Shown piece by piece: positions 1 through 11,736 of a stretch of DNA of 64,000 nt. The stretch lies in the NCBI RefSeq assembly GCF_030272615.1, contig NC_081413.1, positions 445,886,538 through 445,950,537 of the forward strand, in the 5' to 3' direction. The stretch is from Cryptomeria japonica. Taxonomy: Eukaryota; Streptophyta; Pinopsida; Cupressales; Cupressaceae. The notes below the pieces were generated by a model. The model was not told where the DNA came from and ran no database searches. It was given only the letters and a program-made list of their open reading frames with translations. Position numbers and translations under genes: made by a program. The number at the start of each line of letters is the position of its first letter. Within the stretch, counting starts at the first letter, position 1.

Positions 1-1259
1 TTTTCAATTTGTTCCAATTCGTCTTCCATAGCCTTAATCCAATGTTTATCTTCACATGCCTCAATGATAGATGCTAGTTAAATTTGAGAAATTAAACATA
101 CCTCTTCATTTGTCAGTCTTCCTCTTGTCATAACTCCTTGATACTTCTTCTCAATTATCTGACTTTCAGAGTGATTCAATCTTACATACCAGGGTGTGCT
201 CACTTACTGGTGTTCTTCAGTCATTGTGGAATTCTCTAATGATTCTAGTGTGACTGGATAAACATTAAGTACCGGTGCATTCGGTATAGGTTCATTTGTG
301 ATTATCTTAACTGCCAGTTCAGAATCCATAGACCTTGAATTTCTTCTAAAATGTTTATCAATCTTCAAATTTGCACTCTCAATGATTTTCTATAATCTCT
401 TATTAAAACATCTATATGCTTTTCTTTTAGATGAATACCCAAGAAATATTCCTTCATCACTTCTAGGATCAAATTTACCAATATACTCATCTCTCCTAAT
501 GTAACATTTGCTTCCAAATATTTTGAAGTACTTAAGAGTAGGAATATTACCAAACCATAGTTCATAGGGTGTCTTACCGGTTTCACCTTTGATGTGAACT
601 TTGTTGAAAGTGTAAACCATTATATTCACTACTTCTCTCCAATACATATGAGGTAGATTTGGTTATGATATCATGCTTCTAGCTACATCCAAAATAGTTC
701 TATTCTTCCTTTCTACAACTCCATTTTGCTGAGGTGTATGGGGTGCTGATAGTTGTCTTCTTATTCCATTCACTTAACAAAATGTATTTAACTCCTTAGA
801 TGTAAATTCACCTCCTTGATCTGATCTTAAACATTTGATTTTCTTGACAGTTTCATTCTCTACAAGTGCCTTGAATAATTTGAATTTCCCAAAAGAATTT
901 GATAACTCCCTAACAAAAGTAACCCAGCACATTCTAGAATAATCATCAATGATTAGCATAAAGTATCTATCTCCTTGTAGACTTCTTGTTCTTGCTGGAC
1001 CACATAAGTCAATATAAATTATATCAAGAACATCATTGGGTTTCTCAGAAATACTCTTAAAAGTTGTTCTAACTTGCTTTCCCATTTGGCATTCCTTACA
1101 TACCGGATTATGAGGTCTTACAATCTTAGGTAAATCCCTTACTGCCTTAGATGAACTAATCTTCATAATGCAATCAAAATTTACATGACAAAGTCTTTTG
1201 TGCCATAACCAACTTTCATCAATGTGTGCAATCAAGCATGTCTTTTCAATGTTATTCAA
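1..1259 (-). pseudogene. copia A pol: integrase and start of reverse transcriptase
   Basis: Domains in reading order: the GAG-pre-integrase/zinc region (LWHKRLCHVN, then CKEC) near 1220-1085; the integrase core with IYIDLCGP and IIDDYSRMCWV as the first two acidic positions and SDQGGEFTSKE as the third (about 1010-790); then the copia integrase C-terminal part with TPYELWFGNIP and GIFLGYSSKRKAYR (647-390). Downstream of about 300 the frame continues toward WIKAMEDELEQIEK, the usual start of copia RT, at the window edge. There are stops near 780, 665 and 390 and at least one frame change. The integrase catalytic residues appear retained, but the polyprotein is broken. It would normally cleave and join element DNA in a cytoplasmic particle and then the nucleus. 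Confidence 0.88.
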
Positions 1260-1280
1260 ATAAAAGATATTGCCTCTAGT

Positions 1281-2695
1281 CTAATTACTGGTTGCAATTT
1301 CCAAACCAGTTCTATTCATGATTTTGCATTTACCATTCTTGAATTGTAACTGAAATCCTTTTTCAACTAATTGACCAACACTCAAAAGATTGTGCTTCAA
1401 ACCTTCAACATAATAAACATTTTCAGTATTGTGTTTACCATCAAAAGATATAGTTCCTTTTCCTCTGATCAAACAAGATTTGTCATCTCCAAATCTTACT
1501 AGACCTCCATTGTATTCCTCAAAAGATAAGAATTTACTTTTATCACCAGTCATATAATGTGAACATCTGGAATCTATAATCCATTCATCCTTTTCTTCAA
1601 TTTTAGCTACTAGGGCTTGCTCTACTGCTGGAATAGTAGGTGTTGATTGATCTTTTGTTATTGCAACAAAAGCCCATCCATTGTCTCCTGGTTCTTCATC
1701 TGAGTCATCGGTAACTCCTTCATCAATATAGTAACAAGATTTCTCTCTATTTTTGTTGAATCGGTATCTCTGATATTCAGGGTTAGGCTTATATGTTCTT
1801 TTAGCTTCTTCTCCTAATCTTGCATGTCTATCCAGACATCTAGATGCCATATGACCAATTTTATTATAGTTAAAACATTTAAAAGGTCCTTTACCTTCAT
1901 ACTTACTTCCAATAGGAACTTTAGGCATTTTCCTTGCAAATAGTCTTTCAAGCTCTTCAAGTTCTTCATTTTCCCTCCTGATGTCTTCAAGTTCTCTTGC
2001 ATAAATTGCTTTCCATTTAGATTTATCAGCTAATGATGAAGATGATGATGCTTTGGAAGCTAAATTTGTCTTAGTTTTAGCAACAAGACCAGACTCTTCA
2101 AGGTCAAATGCTGAAAGTTTTCCAACCAAGGTATCTCTAGACACTGGTGTATTAGGCATGGTTCTCAACTCATTAATAGCAATTACTTTCATTTTGTATG
2201 TTGGTGGCAATGCTCTTAAAACTTTAGAAAAAAATTCATCTTCACTTAAGGAACCTCCACAACATTGTATTCCCAAAATAATTTCATTAAATCTTTCCCT
2301 AAAAGAAAAAATTCTTTCATCTTCTTCCATTTTCAAATTTTCATATTTGACCCGGAAGCATTCCAGTTTTGTAATTTTGACAGTGGTATCTCCTTAATTC
2401 AATGTCTCCAATTTATCCCAAATAACTTTAGCAGTAGATCAGTCTGATAATCCCATGATTTGCTGATCTGAGAAGGCACTCAAAAGTGCTTCTCATTCTT
2501 TTCAATCATTCTATTGATCCTTACCAATGTAGGTGGATTAGGTTGATTTGGTGTAGAACCAACATAACCATTCTGTGTAACATCCCATATGTCTCTTCCA
2601 ACGCAATTCAGATGAGTCTCCATTTTGATCTTCCAGATACCATAGTTAGTTCCATCAAGTTTTGGATTGTCCTTCCTGAAATAGTTAGTTGCCAT
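1281..2695 (-). pseudogene. copia A gag and protease
   Basis: Starts at an ATG (2695) with MATNYFRKDNPKLDGTNYG, the typical N-terminus of a copia UBN2 gag. A stop and frame change at about 2340-2480 separate it from the longer second part (2336-1281). That part holds the rest of the gag domain, a zinc knuckle CFNYNKIGHMASRC in which the second cysteine is Tyr, and the protease motif DSRCSHYMTG, where families normally have DSGCSRHMTG. The Gly-to-Arg change beside the catalytic Asp and the broken knuckle suggest loss of function as well as frame. The segment ends in HNLLSVGQLVEKGF, the usual lead-in to the pre-integrase domain. Confidence 0.88.
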
Positions 2696-2740
2696 AGAAT
2701 CTCCTCACATTGTTAAACTTCTACAAAAAAGAGGACTATG

Positions 2741-2752
2741 CTCTGATACCCA
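2741..2752 (-). promoter_or_regulatory. copia A primer-binding site
   Basis: On the minus strand the bases next to the LTR read TGGGTATCAGAGC, one base off the initiator-methionine tRNA complement TGGTATCAGAGC used by most plant copia elements. It fixes the inner LTR edge at 2754. Confidence 0.8.
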
Positions 2753-2753
2753 T

Positions 2754-3787
2754 TGTTAGGACCCAGAGGCAACTAAGAAGGGCAGGGGTGAATCAGTTGT
2801 CTATTAATTTCAACCCAAATATACATTAACAAAACTTGGTACTTAATACCAATAAACCAAACTTAATGTTGGTAAACGGATTAACAGTTAATAACAGTAC
2901 TGATGAAACTTAATTTATGAAACAAAAAGAGAAATAATATCCACAACACATAACACATAGATTTGTACGTGGAAACCCTATAAGGAGAAAAATGATGGTG
3001 GGAAACCTTACCCACAATCAAATGATACTAATGCAGATAGTATGTGTATACAAATCAGGTCTGCACATGCAGATAGGCCAGCTACCTAGAGCTCACTACT
3101 GAATCACAAAATGAGTCACACTGACAACAATTGGATGATTAAAGCCAATGATAATGTACTACTCAAAGTAGCATCTCTAATGCTGGATTCAGTACCAGTT
3201 AAGATCTGATTGTCTCCTTCAAACCTTCCTTGAATCTTCAAATGATGTCTACATGAGTAGCCCTACTTATATTTGCATATACTGAATATCACAACCTTAT
3301 AATGCCTTACCTCATCTCCTATATCAATCTCACAATTGAGATTTTACATATATACAAAAACCTAAGACCTAATGTGTAGGTCGGCTTACTAAGAATAATG
3401 TAATAAAATATATTACAAGTAAGTCAAGATGCAATGCATCATGTTAGCTCAACAGTAATATTAATTGATTAAACCATATCCATAATGTGTCGTGCTAATC
3501 TGGAATAGATAATGCTTGACGGTCCATAAGCTAGACCTATTTGCTAGTAACAACAAATATGTTAAACCGATTAGACCAATAACCAAATCTCCAAAACCAT
3601 GTGTCGAAACCATGTCTTTGACATAACCAAGTGATCTCTAGATGATAACAAGTCATCCTTAGTGTCAGTGAACCAAATACCGGTGACTGTGCATAAGTCA
3701 CTGAGTCTTGCGGGTGAACATAACCAAAGATCTCTAGAAGGATAAGTGTTGATAAGTGTTGACATCAATGACAAAACCAATGCAACA
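2754..3787 (-). repeat. 5' LTR of copia A (about 1.03 kb)
   Basis: On the minus strand the LTR begins TGTTGCATTGG at 3787 and ends CCTAACA at 2754, directly before the primer-binding site. Near its start it carries the TGTCATTGATGTCAACA signature seen in several copia LTRs of this window. A 10-bp tandem duplication (GATAAGTGTT) lies at about 3741-3760. The partner LTR is outside the window, so the edges rest on TG/CA, the primer-binding site and the jump into RT coding sequence at 3788. Confidence 0.8.
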
Positions 3788-3807
3788 TGTCCATAATAAC
3801 AACAATA

Positions 3808-4352
3808 TTGGTATGTAAAGGATATTCTCAGAAGGAAGGAATTGATTATGATGAAAATTTTGCTCAATTAGCTAGGATTGAAGTTGTCATATTATTTCTT
3901 TCTTATGTTGCCCATAATAAATACAAGGATTATCAGATGGATGTTAAGTGTGCATTTCTAAATTGAGATCTTGAAGAGCAAGTCTGTATTGAGCAACCTG
4001 ATGGATTTTCTCTTTTTCATGACAATATCATGGTTTGCAGATTGAGGAAAGCTTTATATTGTTTGAAGAAAGCCCCTAGAGCTTGGTATGCTAGATTGGA
4101 CAAATATCTTTTGAAGCTTTGTTTCACTAAAGATAATGGTGACAGTAACTTGTATTATAAGATCACTAACGATGACATATGGATTGTTGAGGTCTTTATA
4201 GATGATATCATTTTTGGAGGTGAGCAAACATTATGTATGGAATTCTTTGATAATATGAAGAATGAATTTGAGATGTCTATGTTTGGAGAAATGAGATTTT
4301 TCCTAGGTTTGTAGATTAATTAGACTGATAAACGTATTTTCATCTGTCAAAC
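3808..4352 (+). pseudogene. copia B reverse transcriptase
   Basis: Copia RT_2 domain. Readable blocks are [52 protein letters not shown] and the catalytic box FIDDIIFGG (family consensus YVDDIIFG, both aspartates kept), then GEMRFFLGL. A TGA replaces the Gly codon after AFLN, and TAG and TAA stops follow FFLGL, so it is a pseudogene. The domain ends at the CACTA target site. Sequence before about 3808 is diverged from the usual NKARLV lead-in. Confidence 0.88.
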
Positions 4353-4355
4353 TAA
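4353..4355. repeat. CACTA target-site duplication, left copy (TAA)
   Basis: The 3-bp TAA immediately before the CACTA terminus matches TAA at 32948-32950. Three-base duplications are the rule for CACTA transposons. Confidence 0.85.
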
Positions 4356-4370
4356 CACTAATACATTTGG
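4356..4370 (+). repeat. CACTA left terminal inverted repeat
   Basis: CACTAATACATTTGG. It pairs with the right terminus at 14 of 15 positions. Confidence 0.9.
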
Positions 4371-4668
4371 CCTAAAATTCCGATGGAGAAGGTATATTGT
4401 GACCAAATTAGATTTTTTTTTGAAAAATTGCCCGCATTCGTCGGAATTTCGACGATAATTCAATATCTGGTTTTGACAAAGAAGGAATTGGCAATGAATT
4501 TTGTGCTTTTTTACAAAAAGTGCCCATGTTCATCGAAATTCCGATGACCACGGGCATTTCTTAGAAAAGAAAAGACCAAGATATTTCAAAAATTATTCTC
4601 ACGGCCTCTTGCCATTCTCACGTCGTCTCCCCCAGCAGCATAATAATGGGCTCATGGAATAGGGATTT
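4371..4668. promoter_or_regulatory. CACTA left subterminal region with inverted motifs
   Basis: Repeated short motifs ATTCCGAT and GTCGGAATTTCGACGAT occur in both orientations. A longer inverted pair lies at 4430-4456 and 4531-4556, sharing GCCCG, TCGGAATTTCGA and their complements. In CACTA elements such subterminal repeats bind transposase. No gene is visible. Confidence 0.65.
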
Positions 4669-4748
4669 GCAAAAATGGGAGCCTTGGAATAGGGTGTGGA
4701 CGTCTAGGAATTGTATTAGTTGGTGTAGCTAAAATTTCCCTAGCAGTT
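4669..4748 (+). pseudogene. captured PPR-gene fragment, left part
   Basis: The frame beginning AKMGALE*GVDV*ELY matches the spacer between motifs of plant PPR proteins (consensus-like ACAKMGALEQGKQVH). It stops at the insertion point of LTR element C and resumes at 25425 after the duplicated CAGT. PPR proteins bind organelle RNA. This piece is short, has in-frame stops and lacks any start, so it is captured debris and not a gene. The homology is recognised by eye only; a profile search for PPR over the rejoined segments would settle it. Confidence 0.6.
4744..4748. repeat. target-site duplication of LTR element C, left copy
   Basis: CAGTT before the 5' LTR against CAGTC after the 3' LTR (25423-25427): four of five bases match. 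Confidence 0.7.
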
Positions 4749-5650
4749 TGTTGGTATTTTGATGATGTTGTAACTATCTGATATCTTCATTTTTGACAGC
4801 CGGTAGTTGGTAAATTGTATGAACCAGTATTACTCTTTGATGAGTTACCAGCCGATATTTTTGTGATGAGTTATCATCCACCAACACTTTGGCGGTGATT
4901 TTGTGTCATGTTATGAAATGTGTCTAGATGTACTGAACCTAGGAACTTGTAATTTAATCCTATTGGACCGACATGAAATCAGACTCCTTTATAAGGACAT
5001 CATGTCTAGGGTTTTAAAATGATGATGAGGGTTTGTATGTGCGATCATAGAAGAGAAGATTTGGTATGTGCGAAGAGTAGGAGTGTGGAGGTATTGAAGA
5101 CTGAAGTAATGTTGAAATGCATTAACAATGAGCTATCAAGGATCTAACCAAGCATACTGTGCTAGTATCTAGATCACTCACTTGTTGATTACTCACATCT
5201 TCGACAAGTCTGAAACCCTTAACCGGGTAGGCCTGACAAAGCCTTTGTAAATCCTCTAACAAGGTGATTCACAACTATAAATCTGAAATCCTCTCACAAG
5301 GTAGTCTTTAACATGACTTATCTCCTAAAAAAGATCTAGATTCCTAACAGAATTTGTTCTAGTGAAGAACATTGTATGACCTTAATCAGTCTGGTTTCTA
5401 TTCAGCAGATAGTTACTTGTGAGTTTCTTCTCATCGTGGTTTTTCCCAATTGGGTTTCCACATCAAAACATCTTGTGTTATGGTGATTGTGCTCTTGTGG
5501 GTGAATGCTTGTTTTCTATTTGGTTTGCATTTATCTTAACTGGTTTATTAGTGAATCTGTTGTACCAGTTATGTGCTAAATTGTTTAGAAGTTTGAGTTC
5601 AGTGTTTTTTGGTATACTAATTCACCCCCCCCCCCTCTTAGTATTCATCA
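4749..5650 (+). repeat. 5' LTR of element C (902 bp)
   Basis: Begins TGTTGGTATTTTGATGATG and ends TTCATCA. Compared with the 3' LTR it lacks about 220 bp near its start, between GATGATGTTG and TTCATTTTTGACA. A C-run (about 12 C) sits just inside the end. Its body matches 24540-25422 closely by eye. Confidence 0.85.
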
Positions 5651-5743
5651 ATTGGTTTCAGAGAAAACCTTTCTATAAGTTTAACCACATGGAAGGAGAT
5701 ATGGGGGAATACATTGTGAGGGAACTTACTGAAAAGGGGAAAA
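5651..5743 (+). other. element C primer-binding site and start of leader/gag
   Basis: TGGTTTCAGAG follows the LTR, a variant of the TGGTATCAGAG copia site. The downstream frame NHMEGDMGEYIVRELTEKGK stops at the inserted gypsy LTR at 5744. It looks like the beginning of a copia-type gag, but the expected UBN2 domain is absent on either side of the insertion. Confidence 0.55.
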
Positions 5744-6949
5744 TGAAGCAAGGTGGATAGGATTGTTAATATGCAAATCAAACACTAAAAACATAAGAAG
5801 ATAAAGCATAAACGAAATCACATAAAAATAGCATGAAGATGATGCTTATACCTTGCTATCTTACCTTCTCTTTCAGATAGAGCTTGATGAACTGAAGGTG
5901 CCCTTGGATGATGTTCCACTTGATGTGCTCCTCTTGCTTGCTTGATGTGGATGGCACTCCTATGGTGTGCACAAATGAGATGGATCTTGAAGGATGATGG
6001 GGATGAGATGATTTTGGCATGGTAAGGTTGCTAAGATGATTTTCCTAGGCTCAAAAGGGAAACATAAGATTACCAAGCTTGGAGATGAAGAATGAAGGGA
6101 TGGAGTCCTCAATTTATAGGAAGAGGAGACAAAAAATGGATGTCTAGGATGGATTCAAGATCAAGGGATAGGATTTCTTGTGAGCTCACACAAGGCCCAA
6201 GAAAGGGTGTGGAGACCAAGAGATATGCCTTAAAGGCATTTCTTGTCTCCACACTCCTCAAGGTACAGTGGGAAGACTTCCCAATGTGCCTTGAGAAGAG
6301 CAAGGGATAGGACATTCCTTGAAGAATGGGTAGGAGGAATATAAAATTCTCCAAAAAGGGATGATCATGGGAATTGGAGGAATAAGAAGGAATTAAAAAT
6401 TCCTTGGGAGAGAGATGCCTAGAGGAATGTGAGATTTTGAAAATCTCACATTCACCTAGGAAAAGAGCATTCAAAGCTAGTGGTTGGATGGAAGGGACAA
6501 GGGGTTGACTTTGTTACTAATCATGATGATTAGTCACTAGCAACTCATTAGGAGGGGGATTAGAGTAAAGGCTAGGTGAGATAGGATTTGTAGGAGGATT
6601 TGACTAGGAGAGAGAATGAGTGGAGGGAATAAAAAATTAGAAGAATAAGGTTAAGTGAGTTTCTAGAAGACTTTATTAGGTTAATGATGAATTAAGAAGA
6701 TGATTTGTAGGAATCATGTAGGTTAACTAATTAATTGAAATTAATTAGCTAAGAGGAAGATTTGTGAGGATTTAATTTTTTAGAAGAATAAAGAAAGGGA
6801 TTGATTAATTAAATAAATCAGTAACATACTATAGTGACAAAATTAATTATATTTAATTAATATTGAGGAGAATTTGAATTAACATAATTAATTAATTAAT
6901 TATGTGAGGAATTAAAAATAATTACAATAATTATTTTTAAGTGTCTACA
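5744..6949 (-). repeat. 3' LTR of gypsy D
   Basis: On the plus strand it runs from TGAAGCAAGG to GTGTCTACA, so the minus-strand LTR starts TGTAGACAC and ends TTCA. It matches 17820-19089 almost throughout; the other copy has an extra tandem piece near 18060-18170 (GATGATTAAGTATGGATGAG repeated). Short ORFs inside are not genes. Confidence 0.9.
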
Positions 6950-8450
6950 TTTTTACCCTCTTTTACGTAGCAGCAAATTTGGTGTTGTGTAGAAGATAGA
7001 AGAAGAAAAAGATACCCTAGTGTAAAGCATGGAAGGTGTATGCCCCCTCGAGAATTTTTTCAGAAAAAGACAAAAAAATATTGAAAATAGAGGAAGAAGA
7101 ATTAGGGTGGAAGGGATAAATGAGGAAGAAATATGAAGCAGTCGTCAAGAATTTGGAAAGAAGAATAGGAGATGCGACACCGCCGAGGAAAATGGGCCCT
7201 CACGGGGGCCCATATAAGCCACAACGGGCCCAATAAGGGGTCATTATTACACACACAAGCCTTGGAGCTACTCAAAGCGAAAAAGAAGAGAACGAGAGAT
7301 GGACCGTATTCCAGTTCGCAATCATCGCGCTGAGAGGATCCAACGTTTCGACTGACCACCAAGCTATGGACCACCAGTAAGTAGGTCTATCTCTCATTTG
7401 AAATTTTTTATTTTAGGTAAATTTTAGGGCCAGAAATAGGATTCAAGATTAGGCAAGGCAATCACAATGATCTGAGATAGAAGAATATGGAATAGATGGG
7501 AAATGGGGGAAATTGAGAACTCCATGAGATTATTGAGTTTAGGACTTTAAGGAATGATGGTGAGATTTTGTGTGCAACAAATGTGGAGAGCCAACCTAGT
7601 TTGATATTGCCCTAGGTGGCTTGTACCACTGATTATAGAAATCAGGATGCCATGTTAAACCCAAGGCATGGACTGACTCTCAAATAACCAAGAATTCCTT
7701 ACACATAGCTTTGCAAATGTTAAGAAACACTCATACAGAGTTGTGGGTACATGCAAGGAGACCCTCAAACACACCGATAACTCTTGTACATGAAAGGGTA
7801 GGTGTTGACAAATACTAATACCAAATCGTCAGTTTATACAAGAGAGATCCAAACATGTCATGCTATGGAAATATGCCCGTGTATGCGCCTATTGTAACAT
7901 ACCTGGATATGGCAAAGCTGGGCAGACGTAGATAATTGCAGTTGTAGGGCAAGATGCAAGTCTAAATGAAAAGATTCGACAAAATCTAACAAGTCAATTC
8001 TTCTATGACCAAATGATATCTCTTCCCAAGAGTAGGACCAGGATGGAGGATTTAGGCAAGTGCTTTTATGCTTTTGGAAAGTGACCTGCGGACTTGGGAT
8101 TGTTTCTCAAGACTTCTTCGAGCTTATAGAGAGGCATAAAAGCTCATTTTAATGGGACATTCCTTATTCATGAGTTAGGTGAAGACTCATCATCATATGC
8201 ATGTTTTATTGGGAGGTAGAAGAGAAGGAATGTTGTGAATGGGTGGACTGGATGGCGGGTGATTTGTAGACAGTGGATCCAGTTATTTACCTTGGCACCT
8301 GCATGAAGGTTTTCACCAAGGTACTTGTCCATAGCACCACAAAGTGGTTTTCACTGGTGGACGAATTGTTTTTTAATTTTTTTTAATTTTTTTAATTTTT
8401 TATTTATTTTTTATTTTTTTATTTTTTCGATTTTCTGAGGACTAGGCATA
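6950..8450 (-). other. polypurine tract and 3' untranslated region of gypsy D
   Basis: Beside the LTR the minus strand reads AAAAGAGGGTAAAAA, a polypurine tract. The remaining 1.4 kb has no sustained frame and no recognised domain. A T-rich low-complexity stretch lies at about 8370-8430. Confidence 0.65.
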
Positions 8451-9450
8451 AAATATTTTGAGGTGCATGATATTCATTGGATCATCCAAAGGGTCGCCTT
8501 CAGGAGTAGCCAACTGATAAGCTCCTGATCCATATTTTGCTGTGATTACATATGGTCCAAGCCAATTAGGCTCAAACTTGCCTTTCTTTTCTCTTTCTTG
8601 TAGATTTTTCTGATTCTCCATAAGGACAAGATCACCAATCTAGAATTCTCGGGTTCTGACTTTTTTATGATAACTCATGCACAAATAGTTTTTATATACC
8701 TAGAGATGATTCAAGGCCTTGAGATGCCTTTCATCTAACAATTATAGCTCTTGTAAGCAAGCAATTCTATATTCCTCATCTGGTAAGATATTTTGCAGTG
8801 ATACCCTTAGAGAGGGGATCTCGATCTCAAGGGGAAGGATGGCTTCAGAGCCAAGGACCAAGGAAGAAGGGGTGGTGTCTATGGGGGTGCGGATGGAGGT
8901 GCAATAGGCCATAAAGAGGGATGGAGTTGAAGGTGCCAATCACGGCCAGCTTCATTGACTAGCCTTTTGAGGATTTTTATTAGGGTTTTATTAGAAGCCT
9001 TAGCTTGGCCATTGCCTTGGGGGTAATATGGAGTGGAAAAGTGATGTTGGATGTTGAATTTTTGGTAGAGTTCTTTGACATCCTGGTTTATCTATCTATA
9101 ATAATAACTTTTGGGATGCCATATCGGAAAATTAGGTAGTCTAGGATGAATTTGGATATTTGTTTGCCAGTGGTAAAAGTAAGAGGGAGAACCTCTACCC
9201 ATTTGGTGAAATGCTCAGTGGAAATGATAATGAATTTAGGTCTGTTGGAAGATGGAGGATGAATTTTCCAATGAGATCAAGCCCCCACTGTGAGAAGGGC
9301 CATGGTGTAATAAGTGGCTGCAATTCATATGACGATGCATGAATCTTGTCACCATGTTGCTGGCAAGGGATGCATTTCTTCACATAGTTGTATGCATCTA
9401 CTTCCATTTTAGGCCAATAGTACCCTATTCTCAAATTTTTTTTAGCCAAT
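8451..9450 (-). pseudogene. gypsy D integrase
   Basis: Begins with the zinc-binding region RIGYYWPKMEVDAYNYVKKC with CIPCQQHGD following, then the core with QWGLDLIGKI. The middle of the core (about 8950-9190) has stops and frame changes, and the usual ISDNGTQF block is not intact. The C-terminal part is readable: SIRTPIDTTPSSLVLGSEA near 8880-8830, and further on KGKFEPNWLGPYVI and YGSGAYQLATPEGDPL near 8570-8480. The family joins cDNA to chromosomal DNA; this copy is dead. No chromodomain is seen. Confidence 0.85.
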
Positions 9451-10107
9451 GTGAACCCACTTGAGTGTGACCCATAGATGCCCTCGTGTACTTTGCATAA
9501 TGCCCATTTTGCTTCCTTTTTTATCTAAACACCTTACAAGGGAACCATCAAAATGCCTTCTGATCAAGGTGTCTCCAAGGATGGTGTAATGAGCATATCG
9601 GCGAATGAATGTTTGTTGTTGGGTTTCGGTGAGATGTGGGGGAATGGTGTTGTCTTTGAGGAAAATGAAGGTTTCTTGGTAACAAGGGGAATCTGGACCA
9701 ATGAGAACACACACCATTTCAGACTCTGGTAGGTCATATGTCAGTATAAACAATTTCTCGACCAAGAACTCACACTTCTGACTATGTGTTAGCATTTGAA
9801 GGAGGGAGCCAATGGTGGTAATTACATCTATAGCCCTGTTGTATGTTTGTGGGATTTGATCAAACTTGATTGGTGTGAAATGTTGCTTAAGATCTTCAAC
9901 CATGGTATGGTAGGGAAGGAGTTTATCATCTTTTGTCTGGTACTCATCATTGACTTGTTTTATGACAAGCTGGAAATCGCCATAGACTTGTAACTCCTTT
10001 ATTTTCCAGTGGATAGCTAAGCGCAAAGCTATGATGAGAGCCTCGTATTCTGCTATGTTGTTGGTACATGTAAAGGCTATCTTGTATGATTTTGGGATGC
10101 CATCTCC
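9442..10107 (-). pseudogene. gypsy D second RNase H and linker
   Basis: Continues the second RNase H that starts at WRLYFDGSCTQNGSSAGI (about 10180-10120): after a stop near 10100 the frame reads AIHWKIKELQVYGDFQLVIK, with the Asp in YGDFQLVI and the downstream linker leading to RRHFDGSLVRCLD, the usual prelude to integrase. The second, archaeal-type RNase H is characteristic of Tat elements. One or two stops interrupt it. Confidence 0.8.
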
Positions 10108-11730
10108 TTAAGGTGTGACTAGTAATATTCCTGCGCTTGATCCATTTTGGGTGCAGGAGCCATCAAAGTACAATCGCCATGTGGAGGATGTGGTAACAGC
10201 CATGATGAACTCATCTGGTAGATCTGTGAGAAGAGGATGGTCACCTGGAAGTGGAGCTTCAGCCAACTGATCTGCAATGACTTGTCCCTTGATTGCCTTT
10301 ATGTCCGCGTATCCAATGTCAAATTCGCTTAAGAGCATGACCCATTTAGCAGTTCTGCCAGTGAGAGAAACTTTTAACAAGAGATATTTGAGTGGATCAA
10401 TTTTAGCAATTAGTTTTGTTTTGTTGTTTAGCATATAGTGCCTGAGTTTTTGTGTGCTAAACACCAATGCCAAGCATGCTCTTTCAATGGGGGTATAATT
10501 GAGTTCATACCCTACCAATGTTTGACTGATGTAGTAAATGGCATGTTCCTTTCCTTGGTCATTTGTCTGTGACAATAATGCCCCCAATGCTACTGTAGTA
10601 GCACATATATACAAAATAAGGGGTTTTCCAGGAGTAGGAGGCATCAATACTGGAGGTGATGCTAGATATTCTTTTAGTTTCTCAAAGGCATTTTGGCATA
10701 AGAAGTCCCATTTGAATTTCATGTCCTTGGGCAGGAGGTGTGCAAATGGATGGCACTTATCTGCTAGTTGTGAAATAAAGCATCTAACAGATTGTAGTTT
10801 TCCCTGGAGACTGTACAGTTGTCTGAGAGTTTTTGGTGGAGGCATTTCCATGATAGCTTTTACTTTTGTCGGATCAACCTCGATGCCTTTGTGGGAAACA
10901 ATGAATCCTAATAATTTTCCCGACGTGACTCTAAACACACACTTTTGAGGATTCAGACATAGTTTGTACTTTTCTAATCTTTCAAAAATCTTCTTTAGAA
11001 TGGGAATGTGTTCTTTCCCTATCTTAGATTTGCCTAGCAGATCATCCACATAGTCCTCCATAATTTTGTGTAAGAGGTCATGAAAAATTATTGTCATGGC
11101 ATGTTGATATGTAGCTCCCTTATTTTTGAGACCAAAAGGCATGACTCGATAACAAAAGGTACCCCACGGTGTTGTGAATGCAGTTTTATGTTGATCCTCA
11201 TCTACAATCCTAATTTGGTTGTATCCGGAAAATCCATCCATAAGTGGCAGCATTTCATGTCCTGGTGTAAGGTCCACAATCATATCTATATTGGAGAGTG
11301 GGAAATCATCTTTAGGACAAGCTTTATTTAGATCTCAGAAATCTATGTAGATGCAGATGCCCCCAACTGGTTTGCCGACAGGTACAATGTTGGAAATCCA
11401 TTCAGTGTAGTCTATTGGTTTGATGAATTTTGCATCTAACATCTTTTGGAGTTCCTCCTTGACTAAGAGTGCAATATGTGGGTGCATTTTGCACATTTTT
11501 TGTTTTATAGGTTTTTCATCTAGGTAGATAGCAAGATTGTGAACCACCAAGGCAGGATCCAATCCTGGCATATCGGCATAGGACCATGCTTTATTGATTT
11601 TTACCTCTGTAAGGAAGTTGATGAAATATTGTTTCTCTTTTTTCATGAGGGACTTAGCAATGAGAACATTTTGTGGGTTGAATTTGGTTCCCATGTTGAT
11701 GCTATATGTTTCTTCTATTAGTAAATTCAA
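10108..11730 (-). pseudogene. gypsy D reverse transcriptase and RNase H
   Basis: The frame from 11730 includes EELQKMLDAKFIKPIDYTEW and NIVPVGKPVGGICIYIDF, then a stop near 11335 where RDLNKACPKDDFP normally stands. It resumes with MIVDLTPGHEMLPLMDGFSG, TAFTTPWGTFCYRVMPFGLK and the catalytic YVDDLLGKS (both aspartates kept). The thumb and connection (FGRLEKY-like, LGFIVSHKGIEVDP) lead into RNase H with PLILYICATTVALGALLSQ and YYISQTLVGYE; the usual first Asp of RNase H (LYLA/DAS) is not obvious. This is the best-preserved part of element D, with only a stop or two across about 540 codons. Confidence 0.9.
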
Positions 11731-11736
11731 TCTATC

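Larger units (their letters stand above)
1..3787 (-). mobile_element. Ty1/copia element A, 5' half (window-truncated)
   Basis: Minus-strand copia retrotransposon whose 5' LTR lies at 2754-3787. It reads leftward through gag, protease, integrase and the start of reverse transcriptase, and runs off the window at position 1. The copia gene order (integrase before RT) is clear. The LTR's outer edge at 3787 abuts RT-coding sequence of a plus-strand copia element, so A inserted into that older element. Its 3' LTR and second target-site duplication lie outside the window. Stops and frameshifts break every domain, so it is not coding-competent here. Confidence 0.9.

Noticed and set aside
5651-5665. 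tRNA gene at primer-binding sites
   Set aside because: Only the tRNA 3'-end complement is present beside LTRs; no cloverleaf.
6092-6474. ORFs of 70-120 codons at 6092-6474 and 18241-18588
   Set aside because: Both are the same part of the gypsy D LTR; open by chance and without a domain.
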